This document shows positions 31,211-42,138 of a DNA stretch of 64,000 nt, piece by piece; within the stretch, counting starts at the first letter, position 1; every line of letters starts with the position of its first letter. A model generated the notes under the pieces. It did not search any database, was not told the DNA's origin, and worked only from the letters and a program-made list of their open reading frames with translations. Made by a program: the position numbers and the translations under genes. Source of the DNA: Paramoeba atlantica (Eukaryota > Discosea); contig CDRNVI010000030.1 of NCBI GenBank assembly GCA_977017575.1, forward strand, positions 620,001-684,000. Reading direction: 5' to 3'.

Positions 31211-32079
31211 AGGCTCTTCGTTAAACGCGGTGGTTGTTTTCAACTTAGAAGTCACTCATGCTGCGCGCTTCGCGTTGAAAACTACCGACGCGTTTAACGA
31301 GGAGCCTAAAAAAGAAAATTTAGCCTGGAAAACGGGAAGATTATAGCTAAAAATAGCCGAATTTCGGGTAAAAATTGGGTGATTTTCGCGTATTTTTGCT
31401 GTCAGAGCACTAAATCCGACATTTGCGCGTGGGAAATCACTAGTAGGCATGAATGGAAGCCTACTGAACGTATTGGGTAGAGAGTGCGACTCCAACCATA
31501 CCATTCTTTCGACACAAAAATGCCCCTTTAGCTCCGAAAAATACCTTTTCACCTTTTTTAGTCAAAAATGGGTCATTTTGAGGGGCGCACCACGGTTCGA
31601 AGAAGGGATACCTTGCGAAAACAACTGCGGAGAAAGCTAGTGTAGGTCCCAAACTATCAAAATACAATAGGGGAAACGATTTTGGAAAAATATTTTTTTA
31701 CCATTTTTTCCGCCAAGTTGAACTTTTTTTTTCCGAAAAATTTCGAACTCGGCGGACCCCTCCTGCGGATACGCAGGGGGGTCACCCCCGGGTAGGGGGG
31801 TGGAAAATGCGCGCCAAGACCCCGGCTACCCTTTCTGCGGTTTTTTTTCGAAAACTAATTTTTTCGAAAAAATTTGCTCGACCATGATCCCCCCCTGGAC
31901 CCCCCCCCCTGGACCCCCCATTTTTTTCAATTTTTTTTTTCAGTTTTGGTCCACCGGAGCCCCCTTTTATATTTTTTTCTTCTATTATATTACTGTGTTC
32001 CTCTTTATATTTTCACTGTTTTTGTTCACTTAGTTTTCAATAATCGAGGGTAGAGCGGTAGTTTTACAACCACCGCAAT
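31211..32079 (-). repeat. family A repeat, full-length copy
   Basis: Terminal hairpin 31211-31308, 5' hairpin near 32058-32079. Followed by GCGAATAATAA-type units, then a second copy in the same orientation at 32156. Confidence 0.9.
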
Positions 32080-32155
32080 GGTGTATTTGCGAATAATAAG
32101 TGTATTGCGAATAATAAAAAAAATGCGAATAATACCTGTATAGTTGGTTTAAAAG

Positions 32156-32583
32156 GCTCTTCGTTAAACGCGGTGGTTGTTTTCAACTTAGAAGTCACTC
32201 ATGCTGCGCGCTTCGCATTGAAAACTACCACCGCGTTTCAAAAAAAAGTTTCCGAAAAAATCCGAACTTGACAGATCCGTCCTGCGGATACGAGGGGGGG
32301 TCACCTCCGGGTAGGGGGGTGGAAAATGCGCGCCAAGACCCCGGCTACCCCTTCTGCTATTTTGTTTCGAAAAGTAATTTTTTCAAAAAAAATTCGTGCG
32401 GTATGCCCCCCCCTGGACTCCCCAAGGGTTCGATTTTTTTTGAAAATTTTTGGACCACCGGAGCCCCTTTTATATTTTGTTCTTCTATTATATTACTGTG
32501 TTCCTCTTTATATTTTCACTGTTTTTGCTCACTTTCTTTTTCAATAATCGAGGGTAGAGCGGTAGTTATACAACCACCGCAAT
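32156..32583 (-). repeat. family A repeat, internally deleted copy
   Basis: The hairpin (32156-32238) is joined directly to the segment GAAAAAATCCGAACTTGACA, skipping the middle ~350 bp. The 5' end is present (to 32583). Confidence 0.85.
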
Positions 32584-32694
32584 TATTAGTCTAATAACTG
32601 TGTACACTGTATCTCCCTGCACGAAGTTCTCTCCGAGCTAGCAAGATCAAAGACAATTCTAAACTACTCTGTATATTTTAGTTTAAAGTAGCTA

Positions 32695-33673
32695 CAGGGG
32701 GGAAATTAAGTTATGTCAACAAAAGTCGTGTTAATTTCTGAGATTAGCACGACTTATGTTGACACATCTTATGTTGCGACAACATATGTTCACTTTTTTA
32801 CCAAACTTTACCAATTCTTATTGTTTGTTAGAAAAACACGCCCATTGAAGAACAGTTTCATTTAGTCACTCATTTTACAAAGAAAATTGGAAACTTCAAA
32901 CGCAATAAAATATTTATTAGAGCACGGGTCCATGTACAGAAGATTCCAAAAATATATATTACAATTTACAAAAGACAATTACCAATCAATCGAGTGACAT
33001 TTTGTAGCGGAACTCGCGCTCTTTAGCCGCTCGGACTATCAAAGGTGACCGTTTTAAGATGTGTCATCATGAACTTTTCCTCTAGGAAAGAAGGGTACAG
33101 TGCGGGATTTTATTACGGGACACGCTAATTACGGGACAACTCAATTACGGGACAACTCAATTACGGGACACTTAATTAAGGGACACTTGGGTCTTGGAGT
33201 GAGTTTCGCTCCCACTTCCTGGAACGAAGTGTGTAGGATCAGGCTAGGCCGGCGTATTCTCCGCAAAACAGTTTTACATGCCCAAATAAGCAGTGTATAA
33301 AAATAACAAAAAATATAACAACAGAACCTTTAGTACAATCACTCACTACATTTCACAGATCATCTCACAGGTCAAAGCTAAGGGACACTTAATTACGGGA
33401 CACTTTTGACCAAAAAGGGGGTCTCCCTTAATTAAGGTATCCCGTAATAATGTTCCGCACTGTACTGCTTTGGGGTCTCTATGGAATTTAGGTCGCCCAA
33501 GACCTTCGCTTCAAGGGGGGTGAGCAAATATGCATCCATTTTTTAAAAAAAGAAAACAAAATCTATTTTTTAACATACTTTTGTTCCTCACCACCTTTTT
33601 CGCATTAACACGACTTTTGTTGACACAACTTTTGTTGCTTCGACTTTGTTGCGATAACCTTTTTTCCCCCCTG
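32695..33673. mobile_element. TA-flanked MITE (CAGGGGGG ends) abutting RECQ4
   Basis: Ends CAGGGGGGAAA (32695) and its complement ...TTTTTTCCCCCCTG (33673), each next to TA (32693-32694, 33674-33675). Subterminal GTCAACAAAAGTCGTGTTAA occurs on the left and inverted on the right. No transposase. It contains another MITE at 33098-33462. The TA on the right is 2 bp from the RECQ4 stop codon. Confidence 0.82.
33098..33462. mobile_element. TA-flanked Tc1/mariner-type MITE, nested
   Basis: 365 bp from CAGTGCGG to CCGCACTG with TA on both sides (33096-33097 and 33463-33464). Contains repeated ATTACGGGACAC / ATTAAGGGACAC motifs. The right half also occurs at 28235-28320. Confidence 0.88.
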
Positions 33674-33676
33674 TAA

Positions 33677-36079
33677 TTAGCAAGCATTAACCACTTCCTG
33701 TACCAATGTTAAGACCGAATCAAAGGCAAGATGGGAAAGCCTACACCAGTACGGAGCCAAACAGCCGATACCTCTATGTATTGAAGGAGTCGAAATGCCG
33801 TAAAGAACTTTACAATATTGAATAGGAGAAAGGGTCAACTCCTTTGCACTTTTTACCAAAGAACGTACACACGATTCATTCTCATTGCTGATTGTTTGGG
33901 AGTTAAGCATGTACATATAATTATCGGAAATATCATCTTCGCCAGAACAACTTGGGCGAAGAGAACTCATGTAATGACTCAAAGACTCGTGAGATTTTTC
34001 AGAATCTTGATTCAAGAAAAGCGAAAGCAATATTCGGTAAAGTTTATCTAATCGTGTGAAATCCAAAGCTCTACGATCAGAAAGCGCACGAACGAGATTA
34101 CGAGATAGAAAGCTTAGTGTATCAACTTGAACATCATTTGAGAGAACTACACTAGGTAGTGGACGGTAAAATCGTACGTAAAGATTTCGTTCTTTTGCGT
34201 ACTGCCGCAATCGCTCGGATAAATTGTCGTACTGCAGTTGGGTAACACAGCAAGCATGATAGAGATCAATTTGTTGAGCGGCCCCAGTTTGAAGAGCGCC
34301 TTCGAGTTCTTGCATATAGGATAAGAAATAATCGGGAATAGCTAGTTGATTAAGAATTGAACTAACCCCTATATCCTTTGTACACGCGGATGACAGAATA
34401 GATTTACGGAAGGATTGGCTGCGACGAGCGCAAAGTGTCGCAAGTGAAGCACGACAGGGACCAATTCGTAGAGCAGAGGGCAACATGCGATATAAGATAT
34501 AACATATTCCCATGACGTGGGATTCATCCACGTCCGCTACAACAGAGAGATCAGAAACATCAAGTGCGGCTTCAAAAGGATATTGAACTTTGCTCCTCTG
34601 ATGGGAGGGTTTCATCAATCGTACGCAAAGTGCCTCGGCATGCGGACAATCCAAAGCAGGGGCAATAAAGCGCCTGAGATGATTGGCATAGGTTGCACGA
34701 TCTATAATAACATGACAGTGTGAAATCTTACCGTCACGCCCAGCGCGTCCGATTTCTTGAATATATTCCTCTATGGAAGAGGGCATGTAAAAGTGAATTA
34801 CGGCCCGAACGTCCGGTTTGTGAATACCCATACCGAACGCTACGGTGGCCACGACGATTTGTGTATCATTCTTAAGAAACGATGATTGACATTCCATACG
34901 ATTTTTGCGCGACATACCCGCATGATAACATCGAGCCAGAAAAGTGTGCTGCTTCGCCAAAAATGTCGCTACCTCTTCCGACAGTCGCTGTGTTGATACA
35001 TATATAATTATGGATTCTGACGAATTAACGCTTTGAAGAATCGAAAGCAGCAAATCAAGCCTTTTTTGGAATAGAAACGAATTTTCCACGAAAACAGAGC
35101 CGTATGCGGAAGTATCCAATAGGTGAGAATGTAAAAGTAAATTGGTGCGTAGTGAGAGCTGAGAAACCACTGAGCACGGCTTCAACATACGTTGCAGGTC
35201 TTGCGTCACTCGGCAAGTAGCAGTGGCCGTCGTTGCCAATATAGGCTTTGTAGCCGTCAAAATTTCTTGGATACGTGAACACAAGCCCAAATAGCTAGGG
35301 CGAAACTCGTAACCCCACTGGCTAATACAATGAGCCTCATCAACACAAACAAAGGCGCATAACTCGCGAATCTGAAGCAGTCCCTGAAGAAATATTTGAT
35401 CGGTCGAAAAGCGTTCCGGTGAAGTAAATACTACGGCACACTTTCTCGAGCGTATGTTATTAAAAACATTTTCCGTTTTTCGCGAACCTGTCAGCACTAC
35501 ACCAGGAATAGAAGCAGGGAGATGACCAACTTGGTCATGCATCAACGAAACTAGAGGAGAAATCACTAAGCAGAAACACGAAGGATGGTGCTCTCGAAGG
35601 ATGGCCACTGGAAGTTGATAACATAATGACTTTCCCGAACCCGTGGGCAACAATGCAATCACAGAGCGACCATGTAGAACAGATTGAACTACCTCCAGCT
35701 GTCCCGGTAGAAAATCATCAAATCGAAAATACGTTTTAAGTTTTTCCCGAAGGTGTTCTATTGTAAGCGATGTTACAGTGAGTAATGGATGAGCAGTAGA
35801 TAAAGTGTTTTTCTGATCGTTGCAACTGTCGTGCGGTAACTCTGCACACGAGGAATCGTGAGTTGCGTTCGTGAATTCCACGTTTTGTACGAATTTTGAC
35901 TGCTCTTTTGAATTCGATCTCCTTTTTCTTCTTTTCGGAGAAGAAACAGACTCGAATATTTCATTTTCTTCTATGGAAGACGTCGGTACCACATGCGATA
36001 CAGAATTATCAATACTAGGGGAATATACGTCTGAATGGTGCAAATGAGCTGCGCCTGGAAGGATAAGAGAATTTGTCAT
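33677..36079 (-). CDS. RECQL4: RecQ-family DNA helicase, RECQ4-like
   Basis: 800 residues, no intron. N-terminus (1-105) is Ser-rich and disordered with a basic cluster KRRKRR at 49-54, a probable nuclear signal. Superfamily 2 helicase motifs: FLPGQLEVVQ (motif 0), LLPTGSGKS (Walker A, about 143-151), VISPLVSLM (Ia), VDEAHCISQWG (II, 246-256), TTATAT (III), YHAGM and VVATVAFGMGIHKPDVRAV (V), QEIGRAGRDG (VI, arginine fingers). There is no zinc-binding RQC domain. The C-terminus (KVLYGISTPS, W-R-LSHLAFDSVL) resembles the distinctive RECQL4 tail (FHGI-SP...W..). RECQ4 acts in replication initiation and repair; this copy lacks an evident Sld2-like N-terminus. A pyrimidine tract and AG at 36095-36096 precede the ATG. 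The stop codon lies 2 bp from a MITE. Confidence 0.88.
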   Translation of the reverse strand: MTNSLILPGAAHLHHSDVYSPSIDNSVSHVVPTSSIEENEIFESVSSPKRRKRRSNSKEQSKFVQNVEFTNATHDSSCAELPHDSCNDQKNTLSTAHPLLTVTSLTIEHLREKLKTYFRFDDFLPGQLEVVQSVLHGRSVIALLPTGSGKSLCYQLPVAILREHHPSCFCLVISPLVSLMHDQVGHLPASIPGVVLTGSRKTENVFNNIRSRKCAVVFTSPERFSTDQIFLQGLLQIRELCAFVCVDEAHCISQWGYEFRPSYLGLCSRIQEILTATKPILATTATATCRVTQDLQRMLKPCSVVSQLSLRTNLLLHSHLLDTSAYGSVFVENSFLFQKRLDLLLSILQSVNSSESIIIYVSTQRLSEEVATFLAKQHTFLARCYHAGMSRKNRMECQSSFLKNDTQIVVATVAFGMGIHKPDVRAVIHFYMPSSIEEYIQEIGRAGRDGKISHCHVIIDRATYANHLRRFIAPALDCPHAEALCVRLMKPSHQRSKVQYPFEAALDVSDLSVVADVDESHVMGICYILYRMLPSALRIGPCRASLATLCARRSQSFRKSILSSACTKDIGVSSILNQLAIPDYFLSYMQELEGALQTGAAQQIDLYHACCVTQLQYDNLSERLRQYAKERNLYVRFYRPLPSVVLSNDVQVDTLSFLSRNLVRALSDRRALDFTRLDKLYRILLSLFLNQDSEKSHESLSHYMSSLRPSCSGEDDISDNYMYMLNSQTISNENESCVRSLVKSAKELTLSPIQYCKVLYGISTPSIHRGIGCLAPYWCRLSHLAFDSVLTLVQEVVNAC

Positions 36080-36144
36080 TGTAGCTGGGGTGGTCTAATA
36101 AAAACAAAACCATAATCCGAGATCAGTATAATATTCATACCTAC

Positions 36145-36264
36145 CGGTCTAGCAAAAAATTAGACATTTTTTTTAATTTGGCCCTTCGAGCTCGAAGAAG
36201 AAGTCGGACCAATGTTTGCGGACCAAAATTACTGTGGATCAAAATTATTGGGGCCAAAGGTTTC
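36145..36264 (+). repeat. fragment related to the MITE at 53640-53957
   Basis: CAAAAAATTAGACATTTTTT and AAGTCGGACCAAT...GGACCAAAATTA, ATTATTGGGGCC match the other copy. It is cut on the right by the Merlin element at 36265. Confidence 0.65.
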
Positions 36265-36429
36265 GGTGGAATTAACCCAATATTGCACAAAAAATATTTT
36301 TTTTTTCCTCAATTTTTTAACACTTTTCCAATTTTTCTTTTCGTCTCGTAAAAACATTAGACATCCTTTTTTAGCATATTTTTGTTCATTTTTATCTTAC
36401 AACAGCCATTTCCGCACGACTTACGAAAA

Positions 36430-37443
36430 TTTTACTCCGGTTTGCGCAAGATGCCCGGATATTTCTTGTGCTCAGAGCATGGTCATAAGCAAAGTTGGCT
36501 CCTGGGATGCAGGTGACTGCATTTTATGGCTCAGGGGGCACAAACTAATAGGTCAAACCGTGAAATGTAAACGAGGACATTAACAAACCACGCGTGTTAT
36601 CAAGGGGGGAGGGGAGCGATGGGTATGTCCCGTGCGTACTTGTCGCGCCCGCTACGCGCTGGAGTCTCCTCTTCTCTCCTCTAAATGTCGACTCACCCCC
36701 ACACAAGTTATCCTAGGCCACATGTGAACGAGGACATGTGTTATCAAGGGGGGAGGGGGGCGATGGGTATGTCCCGTGCGTACTTGTCGCGCCCGCTACG
36801 CGCTGGAGTCTCCTCTTCTCTCCTCTAAATGTCGACTCACCCCCACACAAGTTATCCTAAGCCTCATTGGGTATTCAAGCTCAATGAAAGAAAAGGATGT
36901 AGCCGAAGAGTGCGGGCTCTCTGAACAAGCGACGTGCAGGTTTCGTCAGATGTTGGACCACATCATGTCGTGGGCTCACCAATATCGAAGACAAGAGGCG
37001 GAGGGAACCCTTGACTTTATGCAAGTGGACGAAACGTTTTTTTCCAAGATTAAAGTAGGAGGGACTAACCGTAATCGTAGAGTCCGTCAGGCAGGAAGCG
37101 ACATTGCACAAACTCTATGCGAAACCTCCAGGGATGGTAAGCTAAAAGAAATTTTTACCACGCCTGTCTCGGATAAAAAAGGAGAAACTTTGATTCCGCT
37201 TGTGGCTGAGATGGCTCGCGGCCACGAACCAGGATATGGACGGATGGGGCGGGACACAATGCTCCAGGCTTCGCCGAACATTATCGATTGAAACAAGTGA
37301 TCCATCGGGATGAACGGGTGACAGAAGACGGGGTTCATACTAACACGGTGGAAGGGGCAAATTCTATGCTTAAAAAGCGATTGACATCCGAGGGGGGAGT
37401 CTGGGAAGAAATGAGGACTCTCGAGAGGCACGCCTGCGTGTTA
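36430..37443 (+). pseudogene. Merlin (IS1595-like) transposase, disrupted
   Basis: Pieces in order: zinc-ribbon part FTPVCARCPDIS...KCKRGH (to 36583); a 144-bp tandem duplication; WVCPVRTCRARYALESPL with the second half of the ribbon; a helix-turn-helix EKDVAEECGLSEQATCRF; VDETFFSKIK (first Asp); a degraded region where the second Asp motif should be (about 37235); a frame change at 37290; and GVHTNTVEGANSMLKKRL with the HxNxxE-type Glu. The architecture is that of IS1016/IS1595 transposases. Not functional. Confidence 0.8.
36594..36861 (+). repeat. 144-bp tandem duplication inside the Merlin gene
   Basis: 36594-36717 and 36738-36861 are nearly identical (GTGTTATCAAGGGGGGAGGG through ACAAGTTATCCTA). 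The preceding ACGAGGACAT is also doubled. It interrupts the transposase frame. Confidence 0.9.
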
Positions 37444-37831
37444 TAGCCGAAAAGTGGAACGGTTCGTTAAAAAAGTATCAAAAATACCCCCGAAAAAGAA
37501 TATTTGAGGACATACAATACTTCTTTTCAGAGATAATTTTGTGTTAGGCATTTGCTTTCATCGAAAATTTCAAAATACATTTTTTTTCGAAAGTGTGCAA
37601 TATTGGGTTAATCTGACCAATTTTTCGTGCATTGAAACATAAAAAAAATATCTTCCAGGCCTCCCTCGAGGTTTGACGTTGTTATTCAATTTTTCGTTTT
37701 CCAGAAAACGAAAGACCGCACTTTTAGGTTTTTTGCTTTGTGCGCTGTTCCAGTAGCTCACAACACTTGCGACCTTTTGTGTCATACACAATTCACAAAT
37801 TGCTCTAACTTCAGCCACAGTATATTTGTTA

Positions 37832-37921
37832 ATTGCAGTGGTTATGTAACTACCGCTCTATCCTCGATTATTGAAATAAAAAGTGAACAAAAACAGTGAA
37901 AATATAGAGAGGAATAAAGTA
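37832..37921 (+). repeat. family A repeat, 5' end, split by a MITE
   Basis: 5' hairpin (with GTGGTTATGTAAC) to GAGGAATAAAGTA. Eight more family bases (ATATAATA) follow the MITE at 38516, then similarity stops. Confidence 0.8.
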
Positions 37922-38513
37922 CAGTGGTCGTCACCAATCTGAGAGTCACGAAAATGAGAATGACCCTCTGAAAAATGACAAATGATCGTGTCAACGTTCA
38001 ACTCAAAAAGCCCCTTGAAAATGAGAATGTATCGAAAGTGAAGAAGAAGACACGGAGGGCTCTGCAGCGCCAGCCGGAATCGGAATCTCAGCGTCTAGGC
38101 ATTATGGTTTAAAAAAAATTAGCATCAGAACTTTAATTAATTTGTAAGTGTAAAATGCCTTCTACTGCGGCTTCTCCCTCTGCAACTTCAGATTCTGAGT
38201 CACTCACTTAAATGAAGTCTTCAACGTCTATTGAATCCTGCAAGGAATTCGGTACTGTGGGAAATTTAGTTCCTTCGTCGGGCTGCGTGCGGAGCCATAC
38301 TTCTTGTTTCCTACCCAGTTGCCCAATTTTTCGTAATAGCCACCGCTCTCCCAGCATGACTTTATATTGATTTTTTTTCTACTTCTGTTCTATTTCTTGT
38401 CAACGTTCAACGGCAAAATCAACGCGAAAATGAGAATGGTCGCGAAAATGAGAGAGAATGAAGAATTCCTGTCAATGTTCAACTACGGATTCTGAGAATA
38501 GTGACGACCACTG
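37922..38513. mobile_element. TA-flanked MITE (CAGTGGTCGTCAC ends)
   Basis: 592 bp; inverted ends CAGTGGTCGTCACCAATCTG and CAGTGGTCGTCACTATTCTC, TA on each side (37920-37921 and 38514-38515). The interior repeats GAAAATGAGAATG and GTCAACGTTCAACT; similar motifs occur at 50330-50405. No transposase. Confidence 0.88.
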
Positions 38514-38712
38514 TAATATAATAAACCCTGTTCCGGGTTATTGTGCCCCCCCTGCACAATAACTGGCTCTATACGTGACACAATACGTGGCTCTAGGAGA
38601 AATACGTGGCTCTATTCATGAAGCACATGCATATAAGCGTATAAGAAAGTATTTGTATCGATACCTGCGTGTATTCGTTTTGAATTAAAAAATATGGAAT
38701 GCTTTCGTATTT

Positions 38713-39592
38713 CTATTCTGAAAACTTATCCTTCTTACCTTTGCCTGGTTTCTTTGGGTCGTACGGAACATCACAAATGTGTTGTTTTAGAAAATTACGA
38801 CGCAACCTTATCGGCTCCACTACACCACACCCCCGACTACACCAACACATAGTGGATTCATCTATCTTTCGCAATGACTTAACAACGGAGTTATCTACAT
38901 CATATTGAGGGTCATCATATTGAGGATCTATACCAGATTGAAGGTCCGAAGCAGTGGTTGCAACCGATATAACCAAGATCTCCGGGAAACATTTCATCCT
39001 TGTGATGATCGAAAAGTGGAGTTTTGTGTGTCGTAGTGCTACTATAAATCTTGGAATCATATATGCTACCATTCACGGGTCCTCGAAAAAAGGAAGGAAC
39101 TCCCGCCAATGTCATCCAAAACTCAATTTTAAAACAATGCTCTTGATGTTTTCCAGAGTACGTTTCATCTCTTTGTACGTACTCCCCCCGCTTGCTATCC
39201 CAAACAGTGTTGGTCCTGCGTACAGTGTTGGTCCTGCGTACAGTGTTGGTCCTGCGGCAAGGAATCGTCGTGACATCCATGATACATATCACATCAGAAA
39301 GCCATGGAACACCGTGGCGAAACCGCAAATTCGGATTCATTAGTTTGGGGAAGGAAAGCAGTCTTGCAGTACGGGTGAAATCTTTACGTAGTGTACAAAT
39401 AGAGACTGGCGGGTGATCTGGGCTTGTCCAGATCCCTTGCAAGTCATGCAGCTGTTCCCACGTGCAATTCAAGGCGCACATACAGAGGGAAGATTTCGAA
39501 CGCCTCATGTCTGTTTCTCCTACATAGGCGCCGTGAACCTGCTGTAATTCAGAAAAGACTTGAGTAACCTGTTGATGTGTTATTCCGTACAT
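38713..39592 (-). pseudogene. PIF/Harbinger-like (DDE_4) transposase
   Basis: From 39592: an N-terminal helical region, DVICIMDVTTIPC (first Asp), three in-frame copies of RRTNTV, YSGKHQEHCFKIEFW, GPVNGSIYDSKIY and MFPGDLGYIG (second Asp, the D-x-GY of this family). A frame change follows at about 38950, and PYDPKKPGKGKKDKFSE at 38713-38765 matches the conserved segment after GY in DDE_4 transposases. The C-terminal Glu region is not seen. TIRs were not found. Related to the IS5/Harbinger group. Confidence 0.72.
39205..39262. repeat. 18-bp triplication within the Harbinger-like gene
   Basis: Three exact head-to-tail copies of TGTTGGTCCTGCGTACAG (the last slightly changed), in frame, encoding RRTNTV on the minus strand. 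Confidence 0.92.
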
Positions 39593-39902
39593 TAAAAGGT
39601 AAAAGAAAGATGTATGAACAGAGAAGTGTCAAGAAAAGATATTTTATCGAGGTTTTCAATCTCATACACGCTATTCCTCAGCATATAGGAGTACAAACCG
39701 GCTTTAGAACACCAAAAAACAACCCGCTGTTTCGCGCTGTTTCGCGGTGTTTCACAAATCTAACACGCCGCCCCTCATATATTTCCGCCCCCCGGGTTAA
39801 AAAATTCTACTGTATCAAGGTCGAATCACACAATGAAAATATGCTTACAACGATACCGCAGATTCTTTAGACAAAAAGGCGTGCAAGCTGGAAGGAAATG
39901 AA

Positions 39903-40217
39903 CTACCGTATACCCCCCCACCCAGTAAGATACCACACTAGTAAGAGAGATTTGGCCCTTTTTGGGATGACCCCCAGTAAGAGAGATTTGGCTCGGGAGC
40001 CCCACAGGGGGCGTATAGGGGATAGGGGGCGGGTGTCTGCATGTTGGGGGCCTCGGGGGTAAGCGTTTTAACACATTTTCACAAGAAAAAATGAAAAAAA
40101 TAGACAAAAAAGTTGGGAGAAAAGAGGTAACTGGCCAAAAAAGCATATCCCCCCAGTAAGAGAGATTTGGCCATTTCGACCCAAAACCTATTCTCTTACT
40201 GGGGGGGTATACGGTAG
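39903..40217. mobile_element. MITE with CTACCGTATACCCCCC ends
   Basis: Left CTACCGTATACCCCCCCACC and right its reverse complement ending GGTATACGGTAG. The interior repeats CCCAGTAAGAGAGATTTGGC three to four times. A truncated relative lies at 62074-62155. Confidence 0.82.
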
Positions 40218-40553
40218 CCATAAAGTACTACGGGGACATATTGCACGGCAATGGAAAGAGAAAATCAGAGCAAAATAATACCTCAAAATGTCTTAAAACT
40301 CAGCGAACTAGAAAAGGCACAAGCCAAAGAGCAGTACCTGTATCTACGGGACATTCTTTGTTGGAAAAGTCAATCGATTCACGTTCAACGAAACAACCCA
40401 AACGGAGCATTCGAATACAGTGCGTGGTGTTATTACGGGACGGATTACCGGTGAAACTTTAATTAAGAATAACATTAATTAAACCGGGGGACGGCACAAT
40501 ATTAAGTTGTTGCAACTCAATAATAACTTGCCAACTTAATAATTTCTTTTTTA
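40218..40553. other. short stretch without a clear gene
   Basis: A 67-codon frame (40251-40454) is open but has no recognised motif. ACCGGTGAAACTTTAATTAAG at 40447 recurs near 56484. Confidence 0.35.
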
Positions 40554-41428
40554 GTCTCTTCGTTAAACGCGGTGGTTGTTTTCAACTCAGAAGCCACTCA
40601 TGCTGCGCGCTTCGCGTTGAAAACTACCGACGCGTTTAACGAAGAGCCTAAAAAAGAAAATTTAGCCTGGAAAACGGAAAGATTATAGCCAAAAATAGCC
40701 GAATTTCGGGTAAAAATGGGGTCATTTTCGCGTATTTTTGCTCTCAGAGAACTAAATCCGACATTTGTGCGTGGGAAATCACTCGTAGGCATGAATGGAA
40801 GCCTACCGAAAGTATTGGGTAGAGAATGCGACTCCAACCATACCATTCTTTCGACACAAAAATGCCCCTTTAGGTCCGAAAAATACTTTTTCACCGTTTT
40901 TAGTCAAAAATGGGTCATTTTTGGCGCACCACGGTTCGAAGAATGGATACCTTGCGAAAACAACTGCGGAGAAAGCTAGTGTAGGTCCCAAACTCTCAAA
41001 ATACAACACCGGAAACGATTTTGGAAAAATATTTTTTTTGCCATTTTTTTCGGCAAGTTGAAATGTTTTTCAAATTTTTTTTTCCGAAAAAATCCGAACT
41101 TGGCGGACCCATCCTGCGGATACGCGTGGGGGTCACCCCCGGGTAGGGGGGTGGAAAATGCGCGCCAAGACCCCGGCTACCCTTTCTGCGGTTTTTTTTC
41201 GAAAACTAATTTTTTCGAAAAAATTTGCTCGACCATGATCCCCCCCTGGACCCCCCCCATGGACCCCCCATTTTTTTCAATTTTTTTCTTCAGTTTTGGT
41301 CCACCGGAGCCCCCTTTTATATTTTTTTCTTCTATTATATTACTGTGTTCCTCTTTATATTTTCACTGTTTTTGTTCACTTAGTTTTCAATAATCGAGGG
41401 TAGAGCAGTAGTTTTACAACCACCGCAA
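40554..41428 (-). repeat. family A repeat, full-length copy
   Basis: Terminal hairpin 40554-40651, 5' hairpin near 41407-41428. Immediately followed (TTTCTTTTTTAGGCTC) by the next copy in the same orientation, making a head-to-tail pair. Confidence 0.9.
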
Positions 41429-42138
41429 TTTTCTTTTTTAGGCTCTTCGTTAAACGCGGTGGTTGTTTTCAACTTAGAAGTCACTCATGCTGCGCGCTTC
41501 GCGTTGAAAACTACCACCGCGTTTACAAAGATTATGGCCAAAATTAGCCGAGTTTCGGGTAATGGGGTGATTTTTGCGTATTTTTGCTCTCAGAGCACTA
41601 AATCCGATATTTGCGTGTGAGAAATCACTCGCAGGCGTGAATGAAAGCCGACTGAACGTATTGGGTAGAGAATGCGACTCCAACCACACCATTCCTTTGA
41701 CATAAGAAGGGGTATCTGGCGAAAACGACGGTGTAGAATAGGTCCCAAACTATAAAAATACAATAGGGAAAAAAATGTTGAAATTTTTTTTTTTTACCAT
41801 TTTTTTCATCAATTTGAGTTTTTTTTCAGCTTTTTCTTCCGAAAAAATCCGAACTAGGCGGACCCTTCCCGCGGATACGCGGGGGGGTCACCCCCGGGTA
41901 GGGGGGTGGAAAATGCGCGTCAAGACCCCGGCTACCCCTTCTGCGCTTTTGTTTCGAAAAATAATTTTTTCAAAAAAGTTTGCTCGACCATGACCCCCCC
42001 CATGGACCCCCATCCTAGACCCCCCATTTTTTTCAATTTGTTTTTTCAATTTTGGACCACCGGAGCCCCTTTTATATTTTTTTCTTCTATTATATTACTG
42101 TGTTCCTCTTTATATTTTCACTGTTTTTGTTCACTTTT
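41429..42138 (-). repeat. family A repeat, second member of the tandem pair
   Basis: Hairpin 41441-41524 (left arm intact, right arm ends at GCGTTTA), body with GGGGGGTCACCCCCGGGTAG, and GTTCACTTTT at the end. The outermost 5' hairpin is missing. Confidence 0.88.

Larger units (their letters stand above)
36265..37618 (+). mobile_element. Merlin-type transposon, second subfamily
   Basis: Ends: left GGTGGAATTAACCCAATATT, right (inward) GGTCAGATTAACCCAATATT, both continuing GCACA. Starts with GGT as in the first Merlin element. Flanks AAGGTTTC and AATTTTTC agree at 6 of 8 positions, a degraded 8-bp duplication. Contains a plus-strand transposase pseudogene with an internal duplication. Confidence 0.8.
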
